Assembly: GCA_023262125.1 (NCBI GenBank)
Contig: JALRDT010000064.1
Coordinates: 1 to 13,271, forward strand
Direction: 5' to 3'
Source of the DNA: Candidatus Nanopelagicaceae bacterium
Lineage (GTDB): Bacteria; Actinomycetota; Actinomycetes; Nanopelagicales; Nanopelagicaceae
DNA length: 13,271 nt
Position numbers and translations under genes: made by a program. Position 1 is the first letter of the stretch, and the number at the start of each line of letters is the position of its first letter. The notes beneath the pieces are model-generated. The model was not told where the DNA came from, made no database searches, and worked only from the letters and a program-made list of their open reading frames with translations. Of the stretch, positions 1 to 9,057 are shown piece by piece.

Positions 1-2870
<2,870 letters not shown>

Positions 2871-2874
2871 CCTA

Positions 2875-3978
2875 ATGATTATTGGCGTACCAAAGGAAAT
2901 CAAAACTTTAGAGGCCCGTGTTGCGCTAACTCCTGCAGGTGTTCGTGAATTCATCAAAAACGGCCATAAGGTAATTATCGAAAGCGATGCAGGTTTAGGT
3001 TCTGCGATTACAAACGCTGATTTCATTGCCGAAGGTGCGGAGATTGCACCAGATGCACATAGCGTTTGGGAAAAAGCCGAAATGATCATGAAAGTTAAGG
3101 AACCGCTTCCTGCAGAGTACCCGTTGATGAAGAAGGGGCAGATTCTTTATACCTACTTACATCTTGCCGCATCAAAAGAGTGCACTGATGCGCTAATCAA
3201 AGCAGGGAATATTGCAATCGCATATGAAACTGTTGAAGTAAATGGACAACTGCCACTTCTTGCACCAATGTCTGAAGTAGCCGGTCGTCTATCAACTCAG
3301 GTTGGTGCAACCGCGCTACAAAAGCCAAATGGTGGTCGAGGCGTACTTCTAGGTGGAGTTCCTGGTGTACGTCCAGGAAAAGTAGTGGTTATCGGTGGCG
3401 GAGTAGCTGGATTAAATGCAGCGGTAATGGCCAGAGGTTTAGGTGCTGATGTAACAATTCTTGATCGCAGCATCAATCGCTTGCAGTATATAGATTCACT
3501 ATATAGTGGCAATATAAAAACTTTAATGTCTACTGATCATGCAATTGAACAGGAAGTTATTGCCGCTGATCTAGTAATCGGAGCCGTATTGATTCATGGT
3601 GCGAAAGCTCCCAAATTAGTAAGTAATTCACTAGTTGCAAAGATGAAGCACGGTTCAGTTTTAGTCGATATTGCAATTGATCAAGGTGGTTGTTTTGAGG
3701 ATTCCCGACCAACAACTCACGCCGAGCCAACTTATAAAGTACATAATTCAATTTTTTACTGCGTAGCAAATATGCCAGGTGCAGTCCCAGTTGCCTCAAC
3801 TTACGCGCTTACAAATGCAACTCTGCCATATGCGATTACGATTGCGAATAAGGGCTGGAAGAAGGCGCTGAGCGAAAATAATGATTTAGCGAAGGGCTTA
3901 AATGTTTGCGAAGGTAAAGTTGTTTACGAAGCGGTAGCAACGGCCCATGGATATCCATACACTCAATTCATTTATTGA
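2875..3978 (+). CDS. ald: Alanine dehydrogenase
   Basis: Ald is an NAD-dependent enzyme that reversibly converts L-alanine to pyruvate and ammonia, and so links carbon and nitrogen metabolism. The 367-residue protein matches the family length of about 370. The start [20 protein letters not shown] is the classic N-terminus and contains substrate-binding Arg15. Lys75 (MKVKEP) and His96 (YLHLA) are the expected substrate and catalytic residues. The Rossmann glycine motif GGGVAG is at residues 174-179, and the conserved Asp269 lies in [12 protein letters not shown]. The NMPGAVP and [11 protein letters not shown] segments near the C-terminus also fit. Four bases separate it from pyrG, with no visible Shine-Dalgarno sequence, and its last 32 bases overlap the start of xerD. 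Transcription is therefore probably shared with pyrG and xerD. I see no broken or missing key residue. Confidence 0.96.
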   Translation: MIIGVPKEIKTLEARVALTPAGVREFIKNGHKVIIESDAGLGSAITNADFIAEGAEIAPDAHSVWEKAEMIMKVKEPLPAEYPLMKKGQILYTYLHLAASKECTDALIKAGNIAIAYETVEVNGQLPLLAPMSEVAGRLSTQVGATALQKPNGGRGVLLGGVPGVRPGKVVVIGGGVAGLNAAVMARGLGADVTILDRSINRLQYIDSLYSGNIKTLMSTDHAIEQEVIAADLVIGAVLIHGAKAPKLVSNSLVAKMKHGSVLVDIAIDQGGCFEDSRPTTHAEPTYKVHNSIFYCVANMPGAVPVASTYALTNATLPYAITIANKGWKKALSENNDLAKGLNVCEGKVVYEAVATAHGYPYTQFIY

Positions 3979-4825
3979 TTATCTGCGTGTAGAAAAAGGC
4001 GCAGCTGCGAATACAATTGCGGCCTATCGCCGTGATTTAACTAGATATCTAAATTGGCGGGTTAATAACCCAGAAAGCCCTATTAAAGAGTACGCATTCT
4101 CTCTTAAAGATTTAGCTCCATCTTCTTTGGAACGAAATTACAGTGCAGTTAGATCTTTTCATAAATATTTAAATCGAGAATCTAATATTTCCGATCCAAC
4201 TGATGATTTGCCAGAGACCGGGAAAAGGCAGCGTTTGCCTAAAGCTTTGACAGTTGAAGAGATCACTAAATTAATAGAAGCCGGGAAAGATCCAAGTCAA
4301 TCTATTTCATTAAGAGATTATTTGCTCCTCGAACTTCTCTACAGTACTGGTGCCCGAGTTTCTGAAGTAGTCGGAATAAATCTCTCTGATATTTCGGAAA
4401 ATGTCGTAAATGGCGAGTCGATTTGGGTTTTAAAGCTTCGCGGGAAAGGTGGAAAAGAGCGGATCGTTCCACTGGGTACGTACGCTAAGAGCGCAATTGA
4501 TGATTATTTAGTTCGAACCAGGCCTTCACTTTTAAAGAAATTAAATGAGAATGCGCTCTTTTTAAATAACCGCGGAACTAGATTATCTAGAGTAAGTGCA
4601 TGGGAGATAGTTAAAAGTGCTGCTGAGAAGTCAGGACTTACGTCAAAGGTAACTCCGCACGTATTTAGACATTCATATGCAACCCATCTATTAGATGGTG
4701 GGGCAGATATTAGAGTGGTCCAAGAGCTCCTAGGACACGCATCAGTAACAACTACTCAGATATATACATTGATAACAATAGATAAGGTGCGCGAGTCATA
4801 TCGACTAGCGCACCCTAGAGCTTAG
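3947..4825 (+). CDS. xerD: Tyrosine recombinase XerD
   Basis: XerD is a site-specific recombinase that acts with a Xer partner at the dif site to resolve chromosome dimers before division. It has 292 residues, a typical length. An N-terminal SAM-like core-binding domain (about 1-90) begins [18 protein letters not shown], followed by the catalytic domain. All six catalytic positions are visible: Arg137 (STGARVSE), Lys167 in the GKGGKER turn, His238 and Arg241 ([13 protein letters not shown]), His264 ([10 protein letters not shown]) and the nucleophile Tyr273 (QIYT). The ATG at 3947 lies inside ald and gives a 32-base overlap. It is kept because the family N-terminus starts directly after it. 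The position beside ald and scpAB favours XerD over XerC, following actinobacterial gene order. It converges with the gene encoded on the minus strand, leaving only 13 bases between the two stops. Confidence 0.95.
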   Translation: MDIHTLNSFIDYLRVEKGAAANTIAAYRRDLTRYLNWRVNNPESPIKEYAFSLKDLAPSSLERNYSAVRSFHKYLNRESNISDPTDDLPETGKRQRLPKALTVEEITKLIEAGKDPSQSISLRDYLLLELLYSTGARVSEVVGINLSDISENVVNGESIWVLKLRGKGGKERIVPLGTYAKSAIDDYLVRTRPSLLKKLNENALFLNNRGTRLSRVSAWEIVKSAAEKSGLTSKVTPHVFRHSYATHLLDGGADIRVVQELLGHASVTTTQIYTLITIDKVRESYRLAHPRA

Positions 4826-4838
4826 TTAAATTATTTTT

Positions 4839-5234
4839 TTACAAACCGCGAAGACGACGAGCAAGAATTGAGTTTTCGCCCTTGGCCTCTAAGTCAGAGA
4901 TTATTACTGCAAGAGATTCGCGAACAATGCGTCCGCGATCTGCTGCTAATCCAAGATCTCCTCGAAGCAAGATTCTTGCTTGATCTAAATCGAAAAGTTC
5001 ATCTGGTGATAAGTAGACTGTAATTTTTTCATCATGGCGTTCGCGACCTGATGGAGTGCGAGCGGTAGTTGCGCGGCGACGTTGCGTCTGACGCACTGCA
5101 CCACTTTTCTTTGCAGGCTTTGTTGCTTCAATCGGCATCACTGCATCTTCTGTTGCAACCACATCAGGAACTGAAACTAATGGTTTAGCTCTAAATAATT
5201 CATCTGCACCTGGCAGGGAAGCGCGGCGGCTCAT
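4839..5234 (-). CDS. Small basic protein with ribbon-helix-helix-like C-terminus, probable partner of the adjacent ParA
   Basis: I do not recognise a named family, so the function is inferred. The 131-residue protein has three visible parts: an N-terminal tail starting MSRRASLPGADELFR; a basic, probably disordered linker (about residues 38-69, rich in Lys, Arg, Thr and Ala); and a compact C-terminal segment (about 70-118). That segment reads as strand (KITVYLSP), helix (DELFDLDQARILL), turn, helix (RGRIVRESLAVIISDL), the pattern of ribbon-helix-helix DNA-binding proteins. Its ATG overlaps the ParA stop in an ATGA junction, so translation is probably coupled. A strong ribosome site, AGGAGG, sits 6 bases before the ATG (plus-strand 5241-5246). 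Plasmid ParA ATPases often work with small ribbon-helix-helix partners such as ParG or omega, which makes a DNA- or ParA-binding adaptor the most likely role. The coding call is secure and the role moderate. Confidence 0.85.
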   Translation of the reverse strand: MSRRASLPGADELFRAKPLVSVPDVVATEDAVMPIEATKPAKKSGAVRQTQRRRATTARTPSGRERHDEKITVYLSPDELFDLDQARILLRGDLGLAADRGRIVRESLAVIISDLEAKGENSILARRLRGL

Positions 5235-6112
5235 TTAGCTCCTCCTCGAGAGATAAGTTCGCGTGCTAAGCGACGATAAGCATTGGCTGCACCAGAATTC
5301 TGCGCATATTGAACGATAGGTTCGCCTTTGACTGAACTCTCAGAGAAGCGAATTGTCTTAGCAATGATAGTTTCAAAGGTATCCTCTGGAAATTGTTCGA
5401 CAATTCGCGCTAATACTTCGCGATTATGAACAGCACGTCGATCATACATAGTTGCCAGAATTCCAGAGAGCTTCAAATCAGGATTTAGCGCTTGACGCAC
5501 CTTATTTAAATTGTTATTTAATTCAATGAATCCATGAAGTGAGAACCATTCACATTGCAAAGGTACGATAACTTCATCTGAAGCAACCAACGCGTTAATT
5601 GCCAATTGACCCATAGTTGGTTGGCAATCAATTAAAATCACATCGTAGAAATCTTTTAACGGATTAAGTACTCGTTTTAAGAAAAATTGCGAACCGATCT
5701 CTGCACCTAACACTGTTTCGGCGGTAGCTAATTCACGGTTGGCAGGTAGAAAATCTAAGCCGGGCATTGAACTTTTAAGAACAATATCTTCAGGATTATG
5801 CGATGGATCCATAATCGCGTAATAAACAGTCTCTTCTTTGGGTAATTCATTGCCTCGCACCCCAAGGCCAAGTGTCATGCCGCCCTGCGGATCGAAATCC
5901 ACTAATAGAACTCGGCGACCTAGTTCAACTAGCGCTGCACCTAAGTTGATAGTAGTTGTGGTTTTACCAACTCCACCTTTTTGATTAAAGATTGAGATGA
6001 CCTTTGCGCCACCATGAGTTGTAAGTGGCGTTGGATTAGGAAGAGTCTTTGCTTCTGAATCTGTTAAAGATGCAGTTGTTACAACCTCTTCAAATGTCGA
6101 TTTAGCGTTCAA
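5231..6112 (-). CDS. Orphan ParA-type ATPase (PldP-like by position)
   Basis: A ParA/MinD-superfamily ATPase that positions DNA or protein cargo by ATP-dependent dimerisation on the nucleoid. The protein has 293 residues. A short variable N-terminus is followed by KVISIFNQKGGVGKTTTTIN with the deviant Walker A motif KGGVGKT at 45-51, both lysines present. The A' motif DFDPQ is at 72-76 and the Walker B segment VILIDCQP follows. No parB lies beside it, so it is an orphan ParA. Corynebacterium PldP, a ParA-like division protein, is encoded near xerD and scpAB, from memory, so orthology is plausible but unproven. The start is TTG at 6110-6112. An in-frame TAA lies just upstream (ending at 6116 on the plus strand), so no longer start exists. 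A purine-rich GAAAGGCAGG lies about 9 bases before it. It is transcribed divergently from scpA and is the first gene of a two-gene unit. Confidence 0.94.
   Translation of the reverse strand: MNAKSTFEEVVTTASLTDSEAKTLPNPTPLTTHGGAKVISIFNQKGGVGKTTTTINLGAALVELGRRVLLVDFDPQGGMTLGLGVRGNELPKEETVYYAIMDPSHNPEDIVLKSSMPGLDFLPANRELATAETVLGAEIGSQFFLKRVLNPLKDFYDVILIDCQPTMGQLAINALVASDEVIVPLQCEWFSLHGFIELNNNLNKVRQALNPDLKLSGILATMYDRRAVHNREVLARIVEQFPEDTFETIIAKTIRFSESSVKGEPIVQYAQNSGAANAYRRLARELISRGGAK
5241..5246 (-). promoter_or_regulatory. Strong ribosome binding site inside the ParA gene end
   Basis: On the minus strand the hexamer AGGAGG stands 6 bases before the ATG of the small ribbon-helix-helix-like protein and lies within the last codons of the ParA gene. 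Most starts in this window lack such a site. The small gene may therefore be translated at least as strongly as ParA, which itself starts with the weak codon TTG. Confidence 0.8.
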
Positions 6113-6138
6113 GCGTTAAACCTGCCTTTCAAGGTTGA

Positions 6139-6167
6139 AACCTAGGCGTAAGAGTGCCAATAGGCAA
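6139..6167 (-). promoter_or_regulatory. Candidate promoter of the ParA unit
   Basis: On the minus strand, TTGCCT (plus 6162-6167) and TAGGTT (plus 6139-6144) are separated by exactly 17 bases. Transcription would then start near 6132, giving a leader of about 20 bases that carries the GAAAGGCAGG ribosome site before the TTG start. The -10 fits the actinobacterial TANNNT pattern. This is read from the sequence only. Confidence 0.45.
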
Positions 6168-6187
6168 GTTTCTACACGTAATTGCGA

Positions 6188-6193
6188 TAGGTT
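6188..6193 (+). promoter_or_regulatory. Candidate -10 element for a near-leaderless scpA message
   Basis: TAGGTT fits TANNNT and ends 8 bases before the preferred scpA ATG at 6202, so transcription would begin at or just before the start codon. No convincing -35 is visible 16-18 bases upstream. Leaderless messages are common in actinobacteria, and this start lacks a good Shine-Dalgarno sequence. The call is tentative. Confidence 0.3.
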
Positions 6194-6201
6194 TTGTCGC
6201 T

Positions 6202-7089
6202 ATGGAGCTTCTCGAGAATTCTGCTAAAGAGCAGGAAGGTATCGAGAATTCAGGTTTCGCCGTTCATTTAGAGAACTTCGATGGCCCATTTGACCTGCTA
6301 CTTCAATTAATTTCACGTCACAAGATGGATGTGACAGAAGTTGCGCTCTCCATAGTCACAGATGAATTCATCGGCTACATCAGAAAACTTGAAGAGAGTG
6401 GCAAAGGTTGGCAGCTAGATCAAGCAACCGAATTTTTGGTTATTGCCGCGACCTTGTTAGATCTAAAGGCTGCGAAATTATTACCTCAAGGTGAAGTTGA
6501 GGATGAGGCTGATCTTGCCCTTCTTGAAGCGCGCGATCTGCTCTTTGCGCGCTTACTTCAGTACAGAGCGTTTAAAGAGATTGCGGCAACTTTTGCAGAA
6601 CGGATAGCTCTAGCAGAGAAGAGTTTCCCTCGAACCACAGCCTTAGAGGCACATTTTGCAACTTTGCTTCCAGAAGTTTTAATCGGAGTTGGCCCCGAGC
6701 GTTTTGCGGTTTTAGCTGATCGGGTGCTCTATCCAAAAGCGCCTCCATTAGTTTCTGTCGAACATATTCATCGCCCTCTTGTTAATGTTGCCGAACAGAC
6801 CAAGTTCGTAGCCGCTGCGCTACGTCTTGCAAAGTCTCTCTCTTTCCGAGCTCTAATTCACGATGCGGAAGAACCGATGGTTATCGTCGCTCGCTTTCTT
6901 GCTTTGCTAGATCTCTACCGTTCAGGAGCGCTCAGATTTGAGCAACTTGAGGCCTTTACTGACCTCCAGATAAGTTGGGTAGGGCCAGCTGATGGCGAGA
7001 TCGCTATCTCTGAAGAATTCGATATCCCAGTAGTTTTAGAGAGCGAAAACGGCGAGATTATTGAGAGCAAGGAAGAGCCAAATGAATGA
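6202..7089 (+). CDS. scpA: Segregation and condensation protein ScpA
   Basis: ScpA is the kleisin subunit that bridges the heads of the SMC dimer and, with ScpB, forms the bacterial condensin that compacts and helps segregate the chromosome. The protein has 295 residues from the ATG at 6202. The diagnostic N-terminal SMC-neck-binding region is clear: FAVHLENFDGPFDLLLQLI, then RHKMDVTEVALSIVTDEFIG, and a further helical stretch ending ATLLDLKAAKLLPQGE. The C-terminal winged-helix part, which contacts the SMC head, is consistent (SLSFRALIHDAEEPMVIVAR, then FLALLDLYRSGALRFEQ). An upstream GTG at 6154 would add 16 residues with no family support, so I chose the ATG. It is divergent from the ParA unit and its last 8 bases overlap scpB. 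Identity is very secure; the exact start is less so. Confidence 0.94.
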   Translation: MELLENSAKEQEGIENSGFAVHLENFDGPFDLLLQLISRHKMDVTEVALSIVTDEFIGYIRKLEESGKGWQLDQATEFLVIAATLLDLKAAKLLPQGEVEDEADLALLEARDLLFARLLQYRAFKEIAATFAERIALAEKSFPRTTALEAHFATLLPEVLIGVGPERFAVLADRVLYPKAPPLVSVEHIHRPLVNVAEQTKFVAAALRLAKSLSFRALIHDAEEPMVIVARFLALLDLYRSGALRFEQLEAFTDLQISWVGPADGEIAISEEFDIPVVLESENGEIIESKEEPNE

Positions 7090-7627
7090 ATTACACCGTT
7101 CTATTGAAGCGATACTCATGGTTGTCGACGAACCAGTAACTGAGACAACCCTGGCTACCATCCTTGAACAGCCGGTAGATGCAATAGAAGGCGCAATTTC
7201 AGAATTGGTTAATAGCTTTGAAGGTCGAGGCTTTGAGCTTAAGAAGATCAACGGGGGATGGCGTTTCTACAGCCATCCAGATCAATCGAGCGTTGTTGAA
7301 CGCTTTGTCCTTGATGGCCAGCAGAACCGGCTAACTCAAGCTGCACTTGAGACTTTAGCGGTCATTGCTTACCGCCAACCAATTTCAAGGGCCAGAGTTT
7401 CAGCGATCCGTGGAGTTAATGTAGAGGCAGTTATGAAGACCCTAGTAAATCGCGGCCTTGTAGAGGAATCTGGCCTGGAACATGAATCTGGTGCCATTCT
7501 CTATAAAACAACTAGCTACTTCCTTGAAAGACTCGGCCTTAATTCCATTGAAGACTTACCGGCTCTGGCCCCTTATCTACCGGATTTAGCTGCCTTAGAC
7601 GAGGTATTAGATTCTTTAACCGATTAG
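7082..7627 (+). CDS. scpB: Segregation and condensation protein ScpB
   Basis: ScpB is the KITE subunit that binds ScpA as a dimer in the SMC-ScpAB condensin. The 181-residue protein has the two winged-helix units expected. The first (about 1-80) begins NELHRSIEAILMVVDEPVTE and includes GGWRFYSHPD. The second (about 85-165) contains the hallmark LTQAALETLAVIAYRQPISR, then RGVNVEAVMKTLVNRGLVEE and the tail YKTTSYFLERLGL. The ATG at 7082 is preceded by AAGGAAG with 6 bases of spacing and lies inside the end of scpA (8-base overlap), giving coupled translation and balanced amounts of the two partners. A TTG at 7061 in the same frame is less likely. An 81-base gap with a stem-loop follows before rluB. 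Confidence 0.95.
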   Translation: MNELHRSIEAILMVVDEPVTETTLATILEQPVDAIEGAISELVNSFEGRGFELKKINGGWRFYSHPDQSSVVERFVLDGQQNRLTQAALETLAVIAYRQPISRARVSAIRGVNVEAVMKTLVNRGLVEESGLEHESGAILYKTTSYFLERLGLNSIEDLPALAPYLPDLAALDEVLDSLTD

Positions 7628-7653
7628 TTCAAGCAGTGACCTTGCGATAAAAT
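7624..7653 (+). promoter_or_regulatory. Candidate promoter for rluB at the end of scpB
   Basis: TAAAAT at 7648-7653 matches the TATAAT consensus in five of six positions. A weak TTAGTT lies 18 bases upstream at 7624-7629. Transcription would begin near 7660, right at the 5' side of the two-tier stem-loop, so that structure would form the start of the rluB leader. Confidence 0.35.
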
Positions 7654-7656
7654 ATG

Positions 7657-7701
7657 CCCATCCTCTGGAGCTCTCTCCAGAGATTCGAAAGATGGGAATC
7701 T
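7657..7701 (+). repeat. Two-tier stem-loop with a competing hairpin in the rluB leader
   Basis: CTCTGGAG (7663-7670) and CTCCAGAG (7675-7682) form a perfect 8-base-pair stem around a CTCT loop. Directly outside, CCCATC (7657-7662) pairs with GATGGG (7691-7696) across an 8-base bulge on the 3' side. A rival hairpin uses AGATTC (7681-7686) and GAATCT (7696-7701) with a 9-base loop. It shares bases 7681-7682 with the inner stem and 7696 with the outer one, so the forms compete. No T-run follows, which argues against a classical terminator. A leader-RNA role for rluB is inferred. Confidence 0.55.
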
Positions 7702-7708
7702 TGCGGTT

Positions 7709-8416
7709 ATGGCTATTCGCTTAAATAAATATATCGCCGATGCTGGTGTAACTAGCCGTCGCGGTGCCGATTCATTGATTGAGGCTGGCCGCGTAAAGGT
7801 AAATGGCAAACGAATTACCGAATTGGGCTATAAAGTTGATGAAAAGTCTAAAGTAGAGGTTGATGGTGAGACAATCGCAAGCTCTTCATCTAAAACTTAT
7901 TTAGCACTTTATAAGCCGCGAGGTGTTTTATCTACTATGTTCGACCCAGATGGTCGTCCATCTTTAGCTGAGTTGGTGGATTTTCGAAAAGAGCGACTTT
8001 TTCATGTCGGCCGCCTAGATAAGGACTCAGAAGGTCTAATTCTTTTAACTAACGATGGGGATGTAACTTTTAGGGCCACCCACCCAAGCTATGGACTTGA
8101 GAAGACCTATTTAGTTCAGTTCGAGGGTGAACTTCCGAGAGATGCTAAATCCATCCTGACAAAGGGGGTCGAATTAGAAGATGGGATCGCACGAGTTACA
8201 GGATATAAAGAGCTACCAAATAATTGGGTTGAACTTAAAATCCACGAGGGTAGGTATCACATTATTCGTCGATTAATGGATGCGATCGGCGTGAAAGTTC
8301 TTCGATTAGTAAGAAGTCAGTTTGGCCCGATCCTATTGGGTGATTTAAAAGAGGGGCGTTGGCGGGACCTAAATGACGTTGAAGTGGCTAATTTATATAA
8401 GGCTTTAGCTCTTTAA
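7709..8416 (+). CDS. rluB: 23S rRNA pseudouridine synthase, RluB/RsuA family
   Basis: This enzyme isomerises a uridine of large-subunit rRNA to pseudouridine during ribosome assembly. The 235-residue protein has an N-terminal S4 RNA-binding domain (about 1-60; IRLNKYIADAGVTSRRGAD, RVKVNGKRI) and a catalytic domain. The domain starts LALYKPRGVLST and carries the motif GRLDKDSEGLILLTNDGD, with catalytic Asp104. The C-terminal EGRYHIIRRLMDAIG and VLRLVRSQFGPILLGDL segments are typical of the RsuA/RluB/E/F group. The position after scpB matches RluB in other actinobacteria and favours 23S over 16S rRNA as target, though RsuA cannot be excluded from sequence alone. The ATG at 7709 has no clear Shine-Dalgarno sequence but follows a structured leader. 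A 263-base AT-rich stretch follows. Confidence 0.93.
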   Translation: MAIRLNKYIADAGVTSRRGADSLIEAGRVKVNGKRITELGYKVDEKSKVEVDGETIASSSSKTYLALYKPRGVLSTMFDPDGRPSLAELVDFRKERLFHVGRLDKDSEGLILLTNDGDVTFRATHPSYGLEKTYLVQFEGELPRDAKSILTKGVELEDGIARVTGYKELPNNWVELKIHEGRYHIIRRLMDAIGVKVLRLVRSQFGPILLGDLKEGRWRDLNDVEVANLYKALAL

Positions 8417-8522
8417 CCTTTTGTTTATATATCGCTTTTATTCGAAAATCAATATATCGATAAATCGTTACGAATTAATATCGAAAACATATTTATCGAC
8501 ATTTAGATGCGTAAAAACATCC

Positions 8523-8548
8523 ACAAATATAAATTTATCGATATTTGT
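8523..8548 (+). repeat. Perfect 8-base inverted repeat around a TATCGATA core
   Basis: ACAAATAT (8523-8530) and ATATTTGT (8541-8548) are exact reverse complements separated by 10 bases. The spacer and right arm contain the palindrome TATCGATA (8536-8543). The 18-base centre-to-centre distance is about two helical turns, as in operators for dimeric regulators. A hairpin is possible but would be weak, being all A/T except one pair. Confidence 0.5.
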
Positions 8549-8592
8549 CAGAATCGATTTTACGAAGAATCATAGAGAAGGATTGGAAGAGA

Positions 8593-8626
8593 ATTCCGAT
8601 TTGTCGATAAAACAAGAAGTCGGAAT
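8593..8626 (+). repeat. Hairpin in the probable aroH leader
   Basis: ATTCCGATTT (8593-8602) pairs with AAGTCGGAAT (8617-8626) over 10 positions with one G-U wobble, closing a 14-base loop. The loop contains the core TCGATAA. It lies 54 bases before the aroH ATG and no T-run follows, so a terminator is unlikely. A leader-RNA or protein-binding role is inferred. Confidence 0.45.
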
Positions 8627-8679
8627 AACGTTAATAGTAAATCCAACGAATTGTGGAAAAGGAAAGGTAAACTCTCGAC

Positions 8680-9033
8680 ATGAACTTGAGAGCTATTAGA
8701 GGGGCGATTCAAGTAGAGGCTAATACTCCCGAGGAGATCGCATCAGGAGTTAAAGAGCTACTGCCTGCCATTTTGCAGGCCAATAATCTAACCGCAGATG
8801 ATGTTATCTCAGTGATTCTTACCTGCACGCCAGATCTAAATGCTGCCTTTCCTGCTGCCTTTGCCAGAGAGATTGGTTTTGGCGCCGTGCCACTTTTATG
8901 TGCGGTCGAGATGGATGTCCCCGGCGCATTACCGCTGGTTATTCGTGTGATGCTTCATGCGCAGCTTAAATCGGTTGCCAATCATGTTTATCTTCGAGGG
9001 GCCACTTCGCTACGTAAAGATTTAGCCCAATAA
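8680..9033 (+). CDS. aroH: Chorismate mutase, AroH type
   Basis: This enzyme rearranges chorismate to prephenate, the entry step to phenylalanine and tyrosine. The 117-residue protein is a monofunctional trimeric AroH fold like the Bacillus subtilis enzyme, not the helical AroQ type. The N-terminus MNLRAIRGAIQVEANTPEEI holds the substrate-binding Arg7. Glu77 (CAVEMDVPGALP) and Arg89 (PLVIRVMLH) correspond to the Bacillus Glu78 and Arg90. The tail HVYLRGATSLRKDL provides the conserved Tyr104. The ATG at 8680 is preceded by AGGAAAGG with a rather long 12-base spacing. The next gene, tyrA, uses the product and starts 24 bases after the stop, so the two form a pathway operon with its own upstream control region. 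Confidence 0.94.
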   Translation: MNLRAIRGAIQVEANTPEEIASGVKELLPAILQANNLTADDVISVILTCTPDLNAAFPAAFAREIGFGAVPLLCAVEMDVPGALPLVIRVMLHAQLKSVANHVYLRGATSLRKDLAQ

Positions 9034-9057
9034 GGTTGCAAGGTTGTATCTGAATCT

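Larger units (their letters stand above)
8417..8679 (+). other. AT-rich intergenic island with TCGA clusters and dyads, upstream of aroH
   Basis: This is the longest gene-free stretch in the window. By hand count it is 30% GC overall and 25% GC in 8417-8560, well below the flanking genes. TCGA occurs at 8442, 8457, 8481, 8496, 8538, 8554, 8604 and 8675, far above expectation for this composition. It also holds TATCGATA (8536-8543) and AATCGATT (8552-8559), plus TTATCGACA in both orientations (8493-8501 and 8602-8610). It must contain the promoter for aroH unless aroH is read from rluB, but I cannot pick a convincing -35/-10 pair (TATAAA at 8528 is one possible -10). A stop-free frame crosses the whole island but has only TTG starts and unusual codons, so I do not call it a gene. 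Confidence 0.6.

Noticed and set aside
4826..4841. T-run (4834-4840) between converging xerD and the small minus-strand gene as a terminator
   Set aside because: Only a 4-base CTAG pairing is found upstream of the T-run, so no convincing hairpin supports an intrinsic terminator.
4839..6112. The reverse-oriented ParA pair as a recent plasmid or mobile insertion
   Set aside because: Composition and codon use resemble the neighbours, there are no terminal repeats or transposase, and a ParA gene at this locus is known in other actinobacteria.
6154..6201. GTG at 6154 as scpA start
   Set aside because: The extra 16 residues are hydrophobic and unlike ScpA N-termini, and the segment overlaps the divergent promoter region.
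8417..8679. The AT-rich island as chromosomal replication origin
   Set aside because: No dnaA or dnaN gene is nearby, no perfect DnaA box is present, and the flanking gene order is the ordinary actinobacterial one.
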